From: G963665545 sp963665545
GTDB lineage: Bacteria; Pseudomonadota; Gammaproteobacteria; Xanthomonadales; SZUA-36
Length of the DNA: 64,000 nt
Assembly (NCBI GenBank): GCA_963665545.2
Contig: CAXXKZ010000011.1
Span: 620,001-684,000, forward strand
Direction of reading: 5' to 3'
Below are positions 8,737 through 17,435 of the stretch, one piece after another; position 1 is the stretch's first letter; each line of letters begins with the position of its first letter. Below the pieces are notes generated by a model. The model was given only the letters and a program-made list of their open reading frames with translations, had not been told where the DNA came from and made no database searches. Both the position numbers and the translations under genes were made by a program.

Positions 8737-9999
8737 AGCCCAGTATTGATACCCATACCGTGGGCCCCAGCGTGACCAGTATCAGCGCGGTGGCAAGCCC
8801 CGCATAGCCGCCGGCAAGTGCACCGCGAGTGGTCAGCTTTGACCAGTACATGGACAGGAACAACACGGGGAAATTGACGCTGGCCGCGATGGCAAGTGCG
8901 ATCAAGGCCAGCACTGCGACATTCTCGCCTTCCATCAGGATGGCCAAGGCCATGGTTGAAAGACCGATGAGCACTGTCGTGAGGCGTGAAATGCGCAATT
9001 CCTTCGCCCGGTCACTGTCACCATCGCAGATTACATTGGCATAGATATCATGCGACACGGCTGCAGCCACAGAGAGTGTCAGGCCCGAGACAACGGCCAG
9101 GATGGTTGCGAATGCAACCGCCGAAATGAAGCCCAGAAACAGGTCGCCGCCCAATACTTTGGACAAGTGAATTGTAGCCATATTAATGCCGCCGACCAGT
9201 GAGCCATCGGGCGTTAGAAATTCAGGGTTTTTGCTGACATAAACAATGGCGCCCAACCCAATGACAAACAACAGGCTCTGGAAATAGCCGATAAAGCCGA
9301 TGGCGTAAGCCACCGAGCGCTGCGCCTGGCGTGCATCGGGCACGGTAAAAAAACGCATCAGAACATGCGGCAGCCCCGCCGTGCCGAACACGAAGGCCAG
9401 GCCAATTGAAATGGTGGATATCATATCCGTGGACATCAGACCAGGCGCCATGATGGCCGACCCTCTGGGGTGGACGTCAACCGCCGCAGCAGCGAGCACA
9501 CCAAAGTCGAAATTCATCATTGCCAAGACGCTGACGGCAATGATGGTGCCACCGGTAAACAGCAGCACCGCCTTGATGGTTTGAACCCAGGTGGTCGCAA
9601 TCATGCCGCCAAAGGTGACATACAGGGTCATCAGTGTGCCGACCAGCACGACGGCAAGCTGGTAGGGCAATTGGAACAGCGACTGGATCAAAAAGTGTAT
9701 TGACCCAGGTTGCGCAGGCGCTCGGCAATCAGAAACAACACGACCGCCCAGCCCAGGGTGCCGCCGATCACAAACAACATCGCATCCAGGCCCGTGCTGT
9801 AGACCAGGGCCGTGACGCCCAGGAAAGTTGCCGCCGACATGAAATCACCGGCGATCGCCAGGCCATTCTGGAATCCTCCGATGCTTTTACCCGCCGCATA
9901 AAAATCAGAACGTGTCTTGGTGCGCAGCGCCGCCCACCACGTAATGCCCAGCGTCACACCCACGAAGAGAAAAAACATCGAGACTGCACTGACGTTCAC
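8717..9999 (-). pseudogene. actP: ActP-like sodium:solute (acetate) symporter, broken
   Basis: SSS-family cation/acetate symporter, normally about 550 residues with 13 membrane helices. Only two pieces remain. The first (9999 to 9688) holds the N-terminus with SDFYAAGKSIGGFQNGLAIA and ends at LRNLGQYTF. The second, in another frame, resumes at LIQSLFQLPYQLAVV, so about 40 residues between these points are deleted with loss of frame near 9688-9691. The 3' end is also altered: after GPTVW the frame enters inserted DNA (VSILGSQNLTV, stop at 8717). The gene overlaps yjcH by four bases, the usual yjcH-actP arrangement. It is almost certainly non-functional. Confidence 0.9.
8737..8826. repeat. 90-bp direct repeat, copy 2
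   Basis: Second copy of the symporter C-terminal segment at 7878-7967, with two mismatches. This copy remains attached to the main actP reading frame. Confidence 0.9.
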
Positions 10000-10307
10000 A
10001 AATCCTCCTCTGCCCGGATTTTTCTGGTCAGGTTCTCAAACAGACTGTTGGCGATGGCGACGTACACAAGAGTAAAAACAAAGGCCAAAAGCAGGATTCC
10101 ATAGCCAAACGCGATGCCGACCGGAACGATGCCGCCGATGAATACCGGGCGTGCCAGAAAAGCAGGGTAATAGACAGTCAACACCCCATAAGCCAGGTAA
10201 AGACCCAGTAGGATCAGCAGCAATGACCATGACAATCTACGGCGTACGCAAATGAGTCTTTGAAAGTCTTTGTTTTGTAGAATCTTTTTGACAGACTGTG
10301 TGAGCAT
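9996..10307 (-). CDS. yjcH: DUF485 inner-membrane protein YjcH
   Basis: A 103-residue DUF485 protein with two membrane helices (LLLILLGLYLAYGVLTVYYPAFL and GIAFGYGILLLAFVFTLVYVAI, described here by region), flanked by basic N- and C-termini. The conserved YVxxAN-type motif appears as YVAIANSLFENL. In gammaproteobacteria it is encoded directly before actP and is thought to assist the acetate permease. Its ATG follows GGAGCG. The stop overlaps the actP start, showing translational coupling to a partner that is now broken. Confidence 0.85.
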   Translation of the reverse strand: MLTQSVKKILQNKDFQRLICVRRRLSWSLLLILLGLYLAYGVLTVYYPAFLARPVFIGGIVPVGIAFGYGILLLAFVFTLVYVAIANSLFENLTRKIRAEEDL

Positions 10308-10363
10308 GGTGGCTGCGCTCCTTTTCTGGCTGGCAAGTGCTTGCAGCCCTGGAAATCCCAGTA

Positions 10364-13300
10364 TTATTTTAACAATTCGCGCAAACGATCCTCTGCCAAT
10401 CTGGCATTGTGTTCCTTGACATGACCAAACCCTCGAATGGTCAAGGCTAGGCCGGCAATTTCTGTCGCGGCTTCCAGCGTCGTGGATGACAATGAAGCGC
10501 TAATTGACCTGATCCTTTCCTCGTAATCCGCAACGCGCCGACGTTCTTGCCGACGCTCATCAGTATAGCCAAACGGATCGAAGGGCGTGCCGCGCAAAAA
10601 CTTGAAGCGGGCAAGCACACTCAACATCGGGTGGAGCCAGGGGCCGAAAGCCCGTTTGCGAAGATGCCCTGTTTCCTTGTCGCGCCGGGACAGCAGCGAC
10701 GGGGCCAGATGATGGGTGATTTTAATATTGCCGGAGAATTGTGACTGCAGTGCTCGGTGAAACTTCTTGTCACTGAACAGGCGCGCGACTTCATATTCAT
10801 CCTTGTAAGCCATGAGCTGAAAAAAGCCCTTTGCCACTGCCCGGCCAAATTCACCGGTTGCCCCTTCAACCTTCGTTTCTGCCTCTCGAGCTGTGTCAAC
10901 CAGGGCTCGGAAGCGCACACCATAGGCCGAATTCTGATACTCGCCCAGGTGCGCCTCACGGAGCTCGATGAGTTCATCCAAAGTTGAGTCCTGGTCTGAG
11001 GTTTCGTTGCAGGTCAGCTCACCAGAAATTTCCCTGACCAGGTCTGCGTCATGCGCAGCCAGCCTGCCATAGCCGAAGCAGCGGAGGTTTGATTCCACCG
11101 CCGTGCCGTTGAGCCTGATGGCCTGGCTGACTGCTTCGCGGCTGATCAGCAGCGCGCCCGACTGGCAGGCATAGCCGAGCAGAAAAATATTGGCTGTGAT
11201 GGCGTCGCCGGTGAGCTTTTCTGATATGACTGAAGCATCAACAAATTCTGCGCCGACTGCGCCTACAACTTCACCAAGCTGTTTTCTCAACCGCGCACTA
11301 TCGATCATGCTTTGTGGGTTCAGGACATTGGCACCGGTTGGTGACACATGCGAATTGACAATCGCGCGCGTGACATCCGTGCCAATGCAGCCGATTGTCT
11401 CAGTATCCAGGGCGGTGACCATATCGCCGGCCAGCAGAAGATCGGCTTGGCCGGGCGGGACGCGTGAAGACTGTTCCTTGCCTGGCATCCGATTAAGACG
11501 GACGTAGGACATCACACCGCCACCCTTCTGCGCCATGCCTGGAAAATCAAGCACCGAACTCCCCATGCCCTGCAGGTGTGCCGCCATACCGGCAATCCGG
11601 CCCATCGTGATTACACCCTGGCCGCCAACGCCGGTTACCACGATATCGAAGGCCTCTCCCATGGCGGGATAGTCGGGTTCAGGCAAACTGGCGACGGCCG
11701 CTTCCAGGCGATCCCTGCGGGCGCCGGAGACTTTGGCCGGCCGGCACGCCAGTGACCGTGACGAAACTGGGACAAAATCCTTTCAGGCAAGACATGTCCG
11801 TATTGCACATTGACTGATCGATCTGCCTTTTCAGCCCCAGTGGCGTTGCCCTGGGTACTACGGACAAGCAATTGGACTGTACCACGCAGTCACCACAACC
11901 CTCACAGACCGCTTCATTGATGAATACGCGGGTGTCACCTGCCTCCGGTTTGTTTTGTAGTTTGGCCTGAGCGGCATTGCGGCGCTTGCGGCGACGCTTT
12001 TCCGCCGCACAGACCTGGTCATAGACCAAAGCCGTGACGCCGGCAATGCCACTGAGTTCTTTTTCGACGCCCGCCAGGTCGTCGCGATGGTGGACCGTGA
12101 CGCCCGGCGCAAAATTGACGGTCGCAGGGTATTTATCGGGCTCATCGGAAACGACCGCTATTTGCCGCACGCCCTCGGCATGAAGCTGGCGTGTCATCCG
12201 CGGCACCGACAGACTCCCTTCTACCGCCTGACCACCCGTCATCGCCACTGCATCGTTGTGCAGAATCCGGTAGGTCATATTGATGTCAGCGTCCACCGCC
12301 TGCCGAATCGCCAGTGAGCCGGAATGCGTGTAGGTGCCGTCGCCCAGGTTCTGAAAAATGTGTGACGTCTTACAAAACGGTGCCTGGCCGGGCCAATTGG
12401 CGCCTTCGGCGCCCATATGCAAGAAGCCGCTGGTGTTGCGATCCATGAACACCGACATGAGGTGGCAGCCGGTGCCGGCCAGCACCCGGCTGCCAGGCGG
12501 AGGAACGGTAGAGCGGTTGTGGGGGCAGCCCGAGCAAAAGAACGGCGGGCGTGATTCCCCGGACAAGTCCATCCTGTTCTGTTGTTGATCCAGTCGCGCG
12601 AAGTATTCACGGGCGTGATTTTGGGGCGCCAATTCTACCCACCGCTGCGCAATGACCCGTGCGATCATTTCGGGTAAAAGGATGCCGGTGCCTGGCAGCA
12701 GCAGCCTGCCGCGCTCGTCGGTTTTTCCTATGACCCTGGGGCGGCGCGCCTCAGGCTCGTGAAAAAGTGCTTCCTTGAGTTGACTTTCGATCAGGCTGCG
12801 TTTTTCCTCGATGACCAGCACTTCGGCCATTCCGGCCGCAAATTTTCTCGCCCCGGCAGTTTCAAGTGGCCAGGGCATACCCACCTTGTACACGGCCAGA
12901 CCCGCTTCTGCGGCGCGTTGCTCGTCGATGCCCAGTTCTGCCAGCGCCTGGCGCACTGCCAGGTAGGTCTTGCCGGTGGTCATGATACCCAGGCGTGGCG
13001 TGGCGCAACTCATCACCACCCGATCAATGTTGTTGGCGCCCGCAAACGCCAGCGCAGCCGGCAGCTTGAATTGCTGCAGCCTTGCCTCTGCTTCAAGTTG
13101 CGGGTACGGCCAGCGGTAGTGGACGCCGTCGGGCGGGAACTCGAAATCTGGCAGGCTGATGGTCGGCTGGTCCATATCAATGGCAATGGATGTTGCCGAC
13201 TCAATCGTTTCGCTTTCCAGCTTTAGGCCGACATAGCAGCCGGAAAATCGCGACATGGCCCAGCCAAATAACCCAAATTCAGGTATTTCGGCAATACTGG

Positions 13301-13865
13301 CGGGACTGAGTACCGGCATCAGAAACGAGGCGAATTGAAATTCACTCTGGTGCGCCAATGCCGACGAAACGGCATTGTGATCATCGCCGACAACGATCAA
13401 CGCCCCCCCATTCGGGCTGGTGCCGATGGAGTTGGCGTGCTTGAGCGCGTCCGCCGCGCGATCCAGTCCGGGCCCCTTGCCGTACCACATGGAAAAAACA
13501 CCATCGCAGGTGACATCCGGCTGCGCCGAGACCTCTTGAGTACCGATGATGGCGGTGGCAGCAAGCTCCTCGTTGATCGCCGGCATAAAAGTGATCCCGT
13601 GCCGGTCGAGCAGGCGCCGGGCTCGCTCCAGGACGAAGTCGTAGCCCGCAAGGGGTGACCCTCGATAACCGGAAATGAATCCGCGGGTCTGCAGATTCGC
13701 GCGCGCATCCCGCTGAGCCTGCAACAGCGGCAGACGTGTGAGCGCCTGGGTGCCGCTCATAAATATTGTGCCGCGTTTCAGCGTGAAGACGTCCTCCAGG
13801 CGGGTCGGTCGAAGCCCACTTGGCGGCTGATTCGGATGTTAGGGTTTGGTGAGGACCGTAGACAT
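10364..13865 (-). pseudogene. Fused indolepyruvate ferredoxin oxidoreductase, with a nonsense codon and a frameshift
   Basis: Single-chain proteobacterial indolepyruvate:ferredoxin oxidoreductase (about 1160 residues). It oxidatively decarboxylates aryl-pyruvates to aryl-acyl-CoA with thiamine diphosphate and Fe-S clusters. Seen in order: N-terminal domain GFISGYRGSPLAGYD; TPP-binding region AGTGCHLMSVFMDRNTSGF; ferredoxin-type CEGCGDCVVQSNC; gamma domain DIVVTGVGGQGVITMGRIAG; and a C-terminal helical domain. The natural start is probably the ATG at 13865, five bases after the upstream MarR stop, but TAA follows eight codons later at 13839-13841. The family sequence RLEDVFTLKRGTIF continues in frame; the next ATG is at 13760. 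The frame also shifts near 11735-11750 (GGCCGGCCGG), with family sequence continuing as KVSGARRDRLEAAVASLPEP. Confidence 0.9.
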
Positions 13866-13870
13866 CGTAA

Positions 13871-14389
13871 TTAGCGATCTATGTTGTCCCAAAATCGGTG
13901 CAGCAAAGCGCTCAATTGCACCAGGTCGGCTGTGTCCATGCCCTCGATCGCCTGGGCGTAATGGGCCAACTCCAAAGGCCGGATTTGCCTGAACATAAGC
14001 CGGCCGGCACGGGTGAGGAAGACTCGCACAACCCGATTGTGATCGCTGGCCAGACGGCGGGTGACCAGCCCATCGCGTTGCAGTTGATCGATCACGCGAC
14101 TCAGCGCCGCCTGCTCAATCACGGTGTGATCGACCAACTCTCCCATGCTGCGACCGTTGGAGGCAGCCAGCACCGACAGAGTGCGCCACCGCGCCAGGGT
14201 CATTTTCATCGGCCGCAAATCACTGCGCAAATTCAATGCCAGTCGGTTGGAGATTCGGAACAACAAGTAGGGGAGATAATCATCAAGCGGCGCCCCAAGC
14301 GCCAGTTCGCCCGGGCGGGCCTCGCCCTCTGCGGCGCCAATCGCCCCGGTCTCAGGAATTGCCTTTTTCTGCCTGGCTTGCTCGTTCAT
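13871..14389 (-). CDS. MarR-family transcriptional regulator
   Basis: A 172-residue winged-helix regulator. The DNA-binding core is recognisable: MTLARWRTLSVLA, then SMGELVDHTVIEQAALSRVI (recognition helix region), and the wing LVTRRLASDHNRVVRVFLT. The start is the ATG preceded by GGAGAGATTG. It ends five bases before the probable ATG of the indolepyruvate oxidoreductase gene, so the two form an operon, and regulation of that gene by an aromatic-acid ligand is a reasonable guess. An AT-rich direct repeat lies just upstream. Confidence 0.85.
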   Translation of the reverse strand: MNEQARQKKAIPETGAIGAAEGEARPGELALGAPLDDYLPYLLFRISNRLALNLRSDLRPMKMTLARWRTLSVLAASNGRSMGELVDHTVIEQAALSRVIDQLQRDGLVTRRLASDHNRVVRVFLTRAGRLMFRQIRPLELAHYAQAIEGMDTADLVQLSALLHRFWDNIDR

Positions 14390-14413
14390 CAATCTCTCCG
14401 GCGAGCAGAAATT

Positions 14414-14432
14414 ATATGTATCTTCATATGTA
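14414..14432. promoter_or_regulatory. Possible MarR binding site/promoter region
   Basis: Two copies of ATATGTA, at 14414-14420 and 14426-14432, lie 12 bases apart in an AT-rich patch just upstream of the MarR start. The spacing is about one helical turn. An autoregulatory site is plausible but unproven. Confidence 0.35.
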
Positions 14433-14505
14433 ATTACAAGTAACTGCAGGAGGGCACTTCACGGGGGGACTGGGGTGGGGGGAACAAGGTATCAGCCGAT
14501 GTTTT

Positions 14506-14970
14506 TTAAAGAAAAGACTGTAATTCTTGCAGCGATTTGACCAATTCTTTGTATCTTTGGAGACCAAACCTTCGCTTCAGGGCGTTTTCCAGCTCTTCTA
14601 TTTTTGACTGGTTTTGAAGAATAAATGCCTCCCCCGCCGAAGTGATTTCTGTGACGTTGGAACGGGCATCGCGCTTGGCTTTTCTGCGGACTATAAGGCC
14701 CCTCTCTTCGAACTGTTTCAGCAACGGCACAAGGCTGGAACGATCGAGGCCTGCCGAGCGCGCGATCGCAGTTTGGGTCGATCCGGGATTGTTTTTAATC
14801 AAGACCAGTACGGTGTAGTGTCCTGGCAGCAGTTTCTTTCCAAATACCCGGTCAAATTTTTTCTCCGCCCTGATTTGAGCTTTCCTGAGTTCCAGTCCAA
14901 TCATGTCACTGAGGAAGCCGTAATTCATGCCAGACACAAGTGTGGCTTCGCGCATCCTGTTCAAGGTCAT
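14506..14970 (-). CDS. MarR-family regulator coupled to the reductive dehalogenase
   Basis: A 154-residue MarR-type regulator. The wHTH is visible as LLPGHYTVLVLIKNNPG, TQTAIARSAGLDRSSLVPLL and the wing LIVRRKAKRDARSNVTEIT. The start is set at ATG 14970, because it shares one base with the TAA stop of the dehalogenase gene (TAATG), which implies translational coupling; upstream in-frame residues are just the dehalogenase's lysine-rich tail in another frame. MarR proteins are known regulators of reductive dehalogenase operons in Dehalococcoides (RdhR), which fits the pairing. The duplicated palindrome at 16278-16324 is its likely target. Confidence 0.88.
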   Translation of the reverse strand: MTLNRMREATLVSGMNYGFLSDMIGLELRKAQIRAEKKFDRVFGKKLLPGHYTVLVLIKNNPGSTQTAIARSAGLDRSSLVPLLKQFEERGLIVRRKAKRDARSNVTEITSAGEAFILQNQSKIEELENALKRRFGLQRYKELVKSLQELQSFL

Positions 14971-16250
14971 TATTTCGCCACCTTCCTTTTCTTTTTCTTC
15001 TTTTTCGGAACTTCTGTCTTTGCGAGTTCCGGTCGCCACCACCAGGCTGCTTTTACTCGTCCCCGTTCCACCGTCCAGTCATCCAGTTTCAGGGCCAGTT
15101 TCCGCAGTGGGGTTTTCGCCAGCCGCAACCACAGTCGGTGGATCAGCTTGGAGTAGTCCCGGTTGTAGGGACAAGTGCGTACGCAGATGATGCAGTCGGT
15201 GTTCTGATTGGCCCAGAACTTGAAGCATTTTTCCGCAGACGGCGTCCATTTCACCACGCCCTTGATGTTGGACTCGCTGTGAACCTGTGCCGAAGGCGCA
15301 CCGAATGGAATGGCGCGTGGCGGGCAGGCTACGGCACAACGGTCGCATTGATCACAAAACTCCTTGACGCCGAATTTTCGCGGTTTGCTGATCACCAACG
15401 GCAGGTCTGTGTGAATTTTTCCAATACGAAAACGCGGGCCGAATTTGTCGTTGATGAGCAGGCCGTTGCGGCCCACTTCCCCCAGTCCCGCCTGCAGGGC
15501 CAACGGAATGCCCAGGGAGGAGTCGTTGAGCGTGGCATAGGCCCGATAACCCATGTTGCGAACGTACTGGGTGAGTGTGATGATGGCGACCCCATCAAAG
15601 GTTTATCCAAGTCCCGTTGCAGCGCCGGACAAGGCAGACGGCACGGTCTTGATGAGTTCGAGGTCCATGGGCTCCAGCGTGACGATGACATTGGGCAGGT
15701 CCTCGGGAATCTCCGGAGGCTTGCGGCCATCGCCATCCTTGCTGTACAAGGAACTGTACATCCAGCGCTCGTCGTATTCGCAAACGCCGAGCGCCCCTAC
15801 GCCGCAGTACTTAGCGACCTTTTCGAGGTCTCGCGTCGCCTCTTCCGCACTTTCATATGGAAAGCGCTCGGGCCATCCTTCATCGTGGGAGCTGTAATAG
15901 TCCCAATAGCCTTCCTTGCGTTTTCCACCGGGGCTGTCCTTGCGGAACTCGCCTGATTGCTCAATATCCCGAATCACGTTATTCACGTGCCAGGCTGCAT
16001 TGCGAAATGCATAATCCTTTTGGCTGAAACCGTCGACCTTGCGGGCGCGTGCATTGGGCATGTAATAGCCTTCAAAAAACTTGTCCGCCTTGTCGTTCTG
16101 AATCTTGGGGTCCCACAGCGAGCGGCAATAGATATCAAACTTCTGCTCAAAGCGCTCAAAATCCTCGTGTACTTGCACGCCTGTCAGATTATCAATCGGT
16201 TTTGAGTGGCTCGAACAGGACCCGCAGGCGGTCGCATTACAGCTTGTCAT
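14970..16250 (-). pseudogene. Reductive dehalogenase homologue (corrinoid/Fe-S), interrupted by in-frame TAA
   Basis: About 425 codons of the cobalamin/Fe-S reductive dehalogenase family, which removes halogen from organohalides. The first part (residues 1-215) runs to SALSGAATGLG. TAA follows at 15603-15605, and the same frame continues TFDGVAIITLTQYVRNMGY and QAGLGEVGRNGLLIND, both typical of the corrinoid-binding region. Two 4Fe-4S motifs follow: C299-X2-C302-X2-C305-X3-C309 and C342-X10-C353-X2-C356-X3-C360. TAT or TAC (Tyr) would fit at the stop. There is no twin-arginine signal and no rdhB anchor gene, suggesting a cytoplasmic, non-respiratory role. The N-terminus is cysteine-rich (CNATACGSC) and the C-terminus is lysine-rich. 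Confidence 0.85.
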
Positions 16251-16277
16251 GATGTTGAATCCTTGCAGATCGAATAA

Positions 16278-16293
16278 TGTTGCACATCAAACA
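16278..16293. promoter_or_regulatory. Operator half of a duplicated palindrome, imperfect copy
   Basis: TGTTGCACATCAAACA matches the perfect palindrome at 16309-16324 in both outer arms. The centres are 31 bases apart, about three helical turns, so two dimers could bind the same DNA face between the divergent dehalogenase and cobS genes. Confidence 0.6.
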
Positions 16294-16308
16294 ATTTACC
16301 CCGAATTT

Positions 16309-16324
16309 TGTTTGATGTCAAACA
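16309..16324. promoter_or_regulatory. Operator, perfect palindrome between rdh and cobS
   Basis: TGTTTGA-TG-TCAAACA is a perfect 7-base inverted repeat with a 2-base spacer, the size expected for a MarR-type dimer. It lies in the 180-base divergent region and is the best candidate site for the regulator coupled to the dehalogenase. No B12-box was seen here, so control by a cobalamin riboswitch is not supported. Confidence 0.65.
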
Positions 16325-16430
16325 AATTGCTGGGCCTGAATGGGCAGATTAGCCGCCCTTAATACCTGATGGTTTCATGGCAAAGGGCTTTTGTTGTCCT
16401 TATACTCGAACCACATCAAGGCTTGTCAAT

Positions 16431-17435
16431 ATGATCAAAAGCGATAGAAATGCCGACTACGACATCGTGCCGGACCAGACGGCGTCCGTGCGGGAATTGT
16501 TCGGCATCGATTCCGATATGCAGGTACCCAAGTTTTCCACTGCCGGCGACCATGTTCCCGAACGCGACGAAGTCTATCGTTTCGACCCTGAAACTACGCT
16601 CGCCATACTGGCGGGCTTTGCCCACAATTCACGGGTCTTGGTGCAGGGTTTTCACGGCACCGGTAAGACCACCCACATTGAGCAAGTGGCGGCGAGACTG
16701 AATTGGGGCTGTGTGCGGGTCAACCTCGACAACTACATCAGCCGTGTGGATTTGATCGGCCGCGATGCCATTGTGCTGAGGGACGGCAAACAGGTGACCG
16801 AATTTCACGAGGGCATTCTGCCCTGGTCCCTGCAAACCCCAACCGCACTGGTATTCGATGAATACGACGCCGGCCGCCCGGATGTGATGTTTGTGATCCA
16901 GCGTGTACTCGAGGCCGAAGGCAGGCTGACTTTGCTCGACCAGAACCGCATTATCCGCCCGCATCCCGCCTTCCGCCTGTTCGCCACCGCCAACACCATA
17001 GGGCTCGGCGACACCACCGGCCTGTATCCGGGCACGCAGCAGATCAATCAGGGTCAGATGGACCGCTGGAACATCATCACCACGCTGAACTATTTGCCGC
17101 AAGAGGAAGAACTGGAAATCGCCCTGGCCAAGGCGCCACAATACCAAACCAAACAGGGTCGGGCCCTGCTGGGCCGGATGGTCCAGGTTGCAAATCTGAC
17201 ACGACAGGGCTTTGTCCGCGGTGATCTGTCCACCGTGATGTCACTGCGCACCGTCATTAGCTGGGCCCAGAATGCCGGTATCTTCGGCGACGTCGCCTAC
17301 GCCTTCAAGCTGACGTTTGTCAATCGCTGCGACGAACTCGAGCGCCCGGTGGTGGCTGAGTACTATCAGCGTTGCTTTGGCGAAGACCTGCCAGCGCCTG
17401 CCTCCGACACCAATCGTGACGCGGCTGCATCTTGA
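16431..17435 (+). CDS. cobS: Aerobic cobaltochelatase ATPase subunit CobS
   Basis: A 334-residue AAA+ (MoxR-like) ATPase matching CobS closely along its whole length. CobS, with CobT, powers CobN to insert cobalt into hydrogenobyrinate diamide in aerobic cobalamin synthesis. The N-terminal signature RELFGIDSDMQVPKFS is followed by Walker A GFHGTGKT (residues 73-80), LDNYISRVDLIGRDAIVL, Walker B VFDEYD (141-146) and FRLFATANTIGLGDTTGLYP. The start is taken at ATG 16431 rather than 16377 because family proteins begin near this point. The stop overlaps the cobT start by four bases (TTGA). No cobN is present in the window. Confidence 0.93.
   Translation: MIKSDRNADYDIVPDQTASVRELFGIDSDMQVPKFSTAGDHVPERDEVYRFDPETTLAILAGFAHNSRVLVQGFHGTGKTTHIEQVAARLNWGCVRVNLDNYISRVDLIGRDAIVLRDGKQVTEFHEGILPWSLQTPTALVFDEYDAGRPDVMFVIQRVLEAEGRLTLLDQNRIIRPHPAFRLFATANTIGLGDTTGLYPGTQQINQGQMDRWNIITTLNYLPQEEELEIALAKAPQYQTKQGRALLGRMVQVANLTRQGFVRGDLSTVMSLRTVISWAQNAGIFGDVAYAFKLTFVNRCDELERPVVAEYYQRCFGEDLPAPASDTNRDAAAS

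Noticed and set aside
14463..14482. G-rich run (G6, G4, G6) as a G-quadruplex
   Set aside because: Only three G tracts with very short loops are present and no regulatory context is evident; too weak to call.
1248..15605. Stop-codon reassignment or systematic readthrough to explain internal TAG/TAA
   Set aside because: TAA, TAG and TGA all end many intact genes here, and other breaks are frameshifts, so a changed code is not needed.
14940..15956. Long plus-strand open frame of about 338 codons opposite the dehalogenase
   Set aside because: It runs antisense to clear dehalogenase motifs and shows no family features; it is a shadow of GC-rich coding on the other strand.
16251..16430. Cobalamin riboswitch upstream of cobS
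   Set aside because: The gap is short, I find no B12-box, and it is occupied by the palindromic operators.
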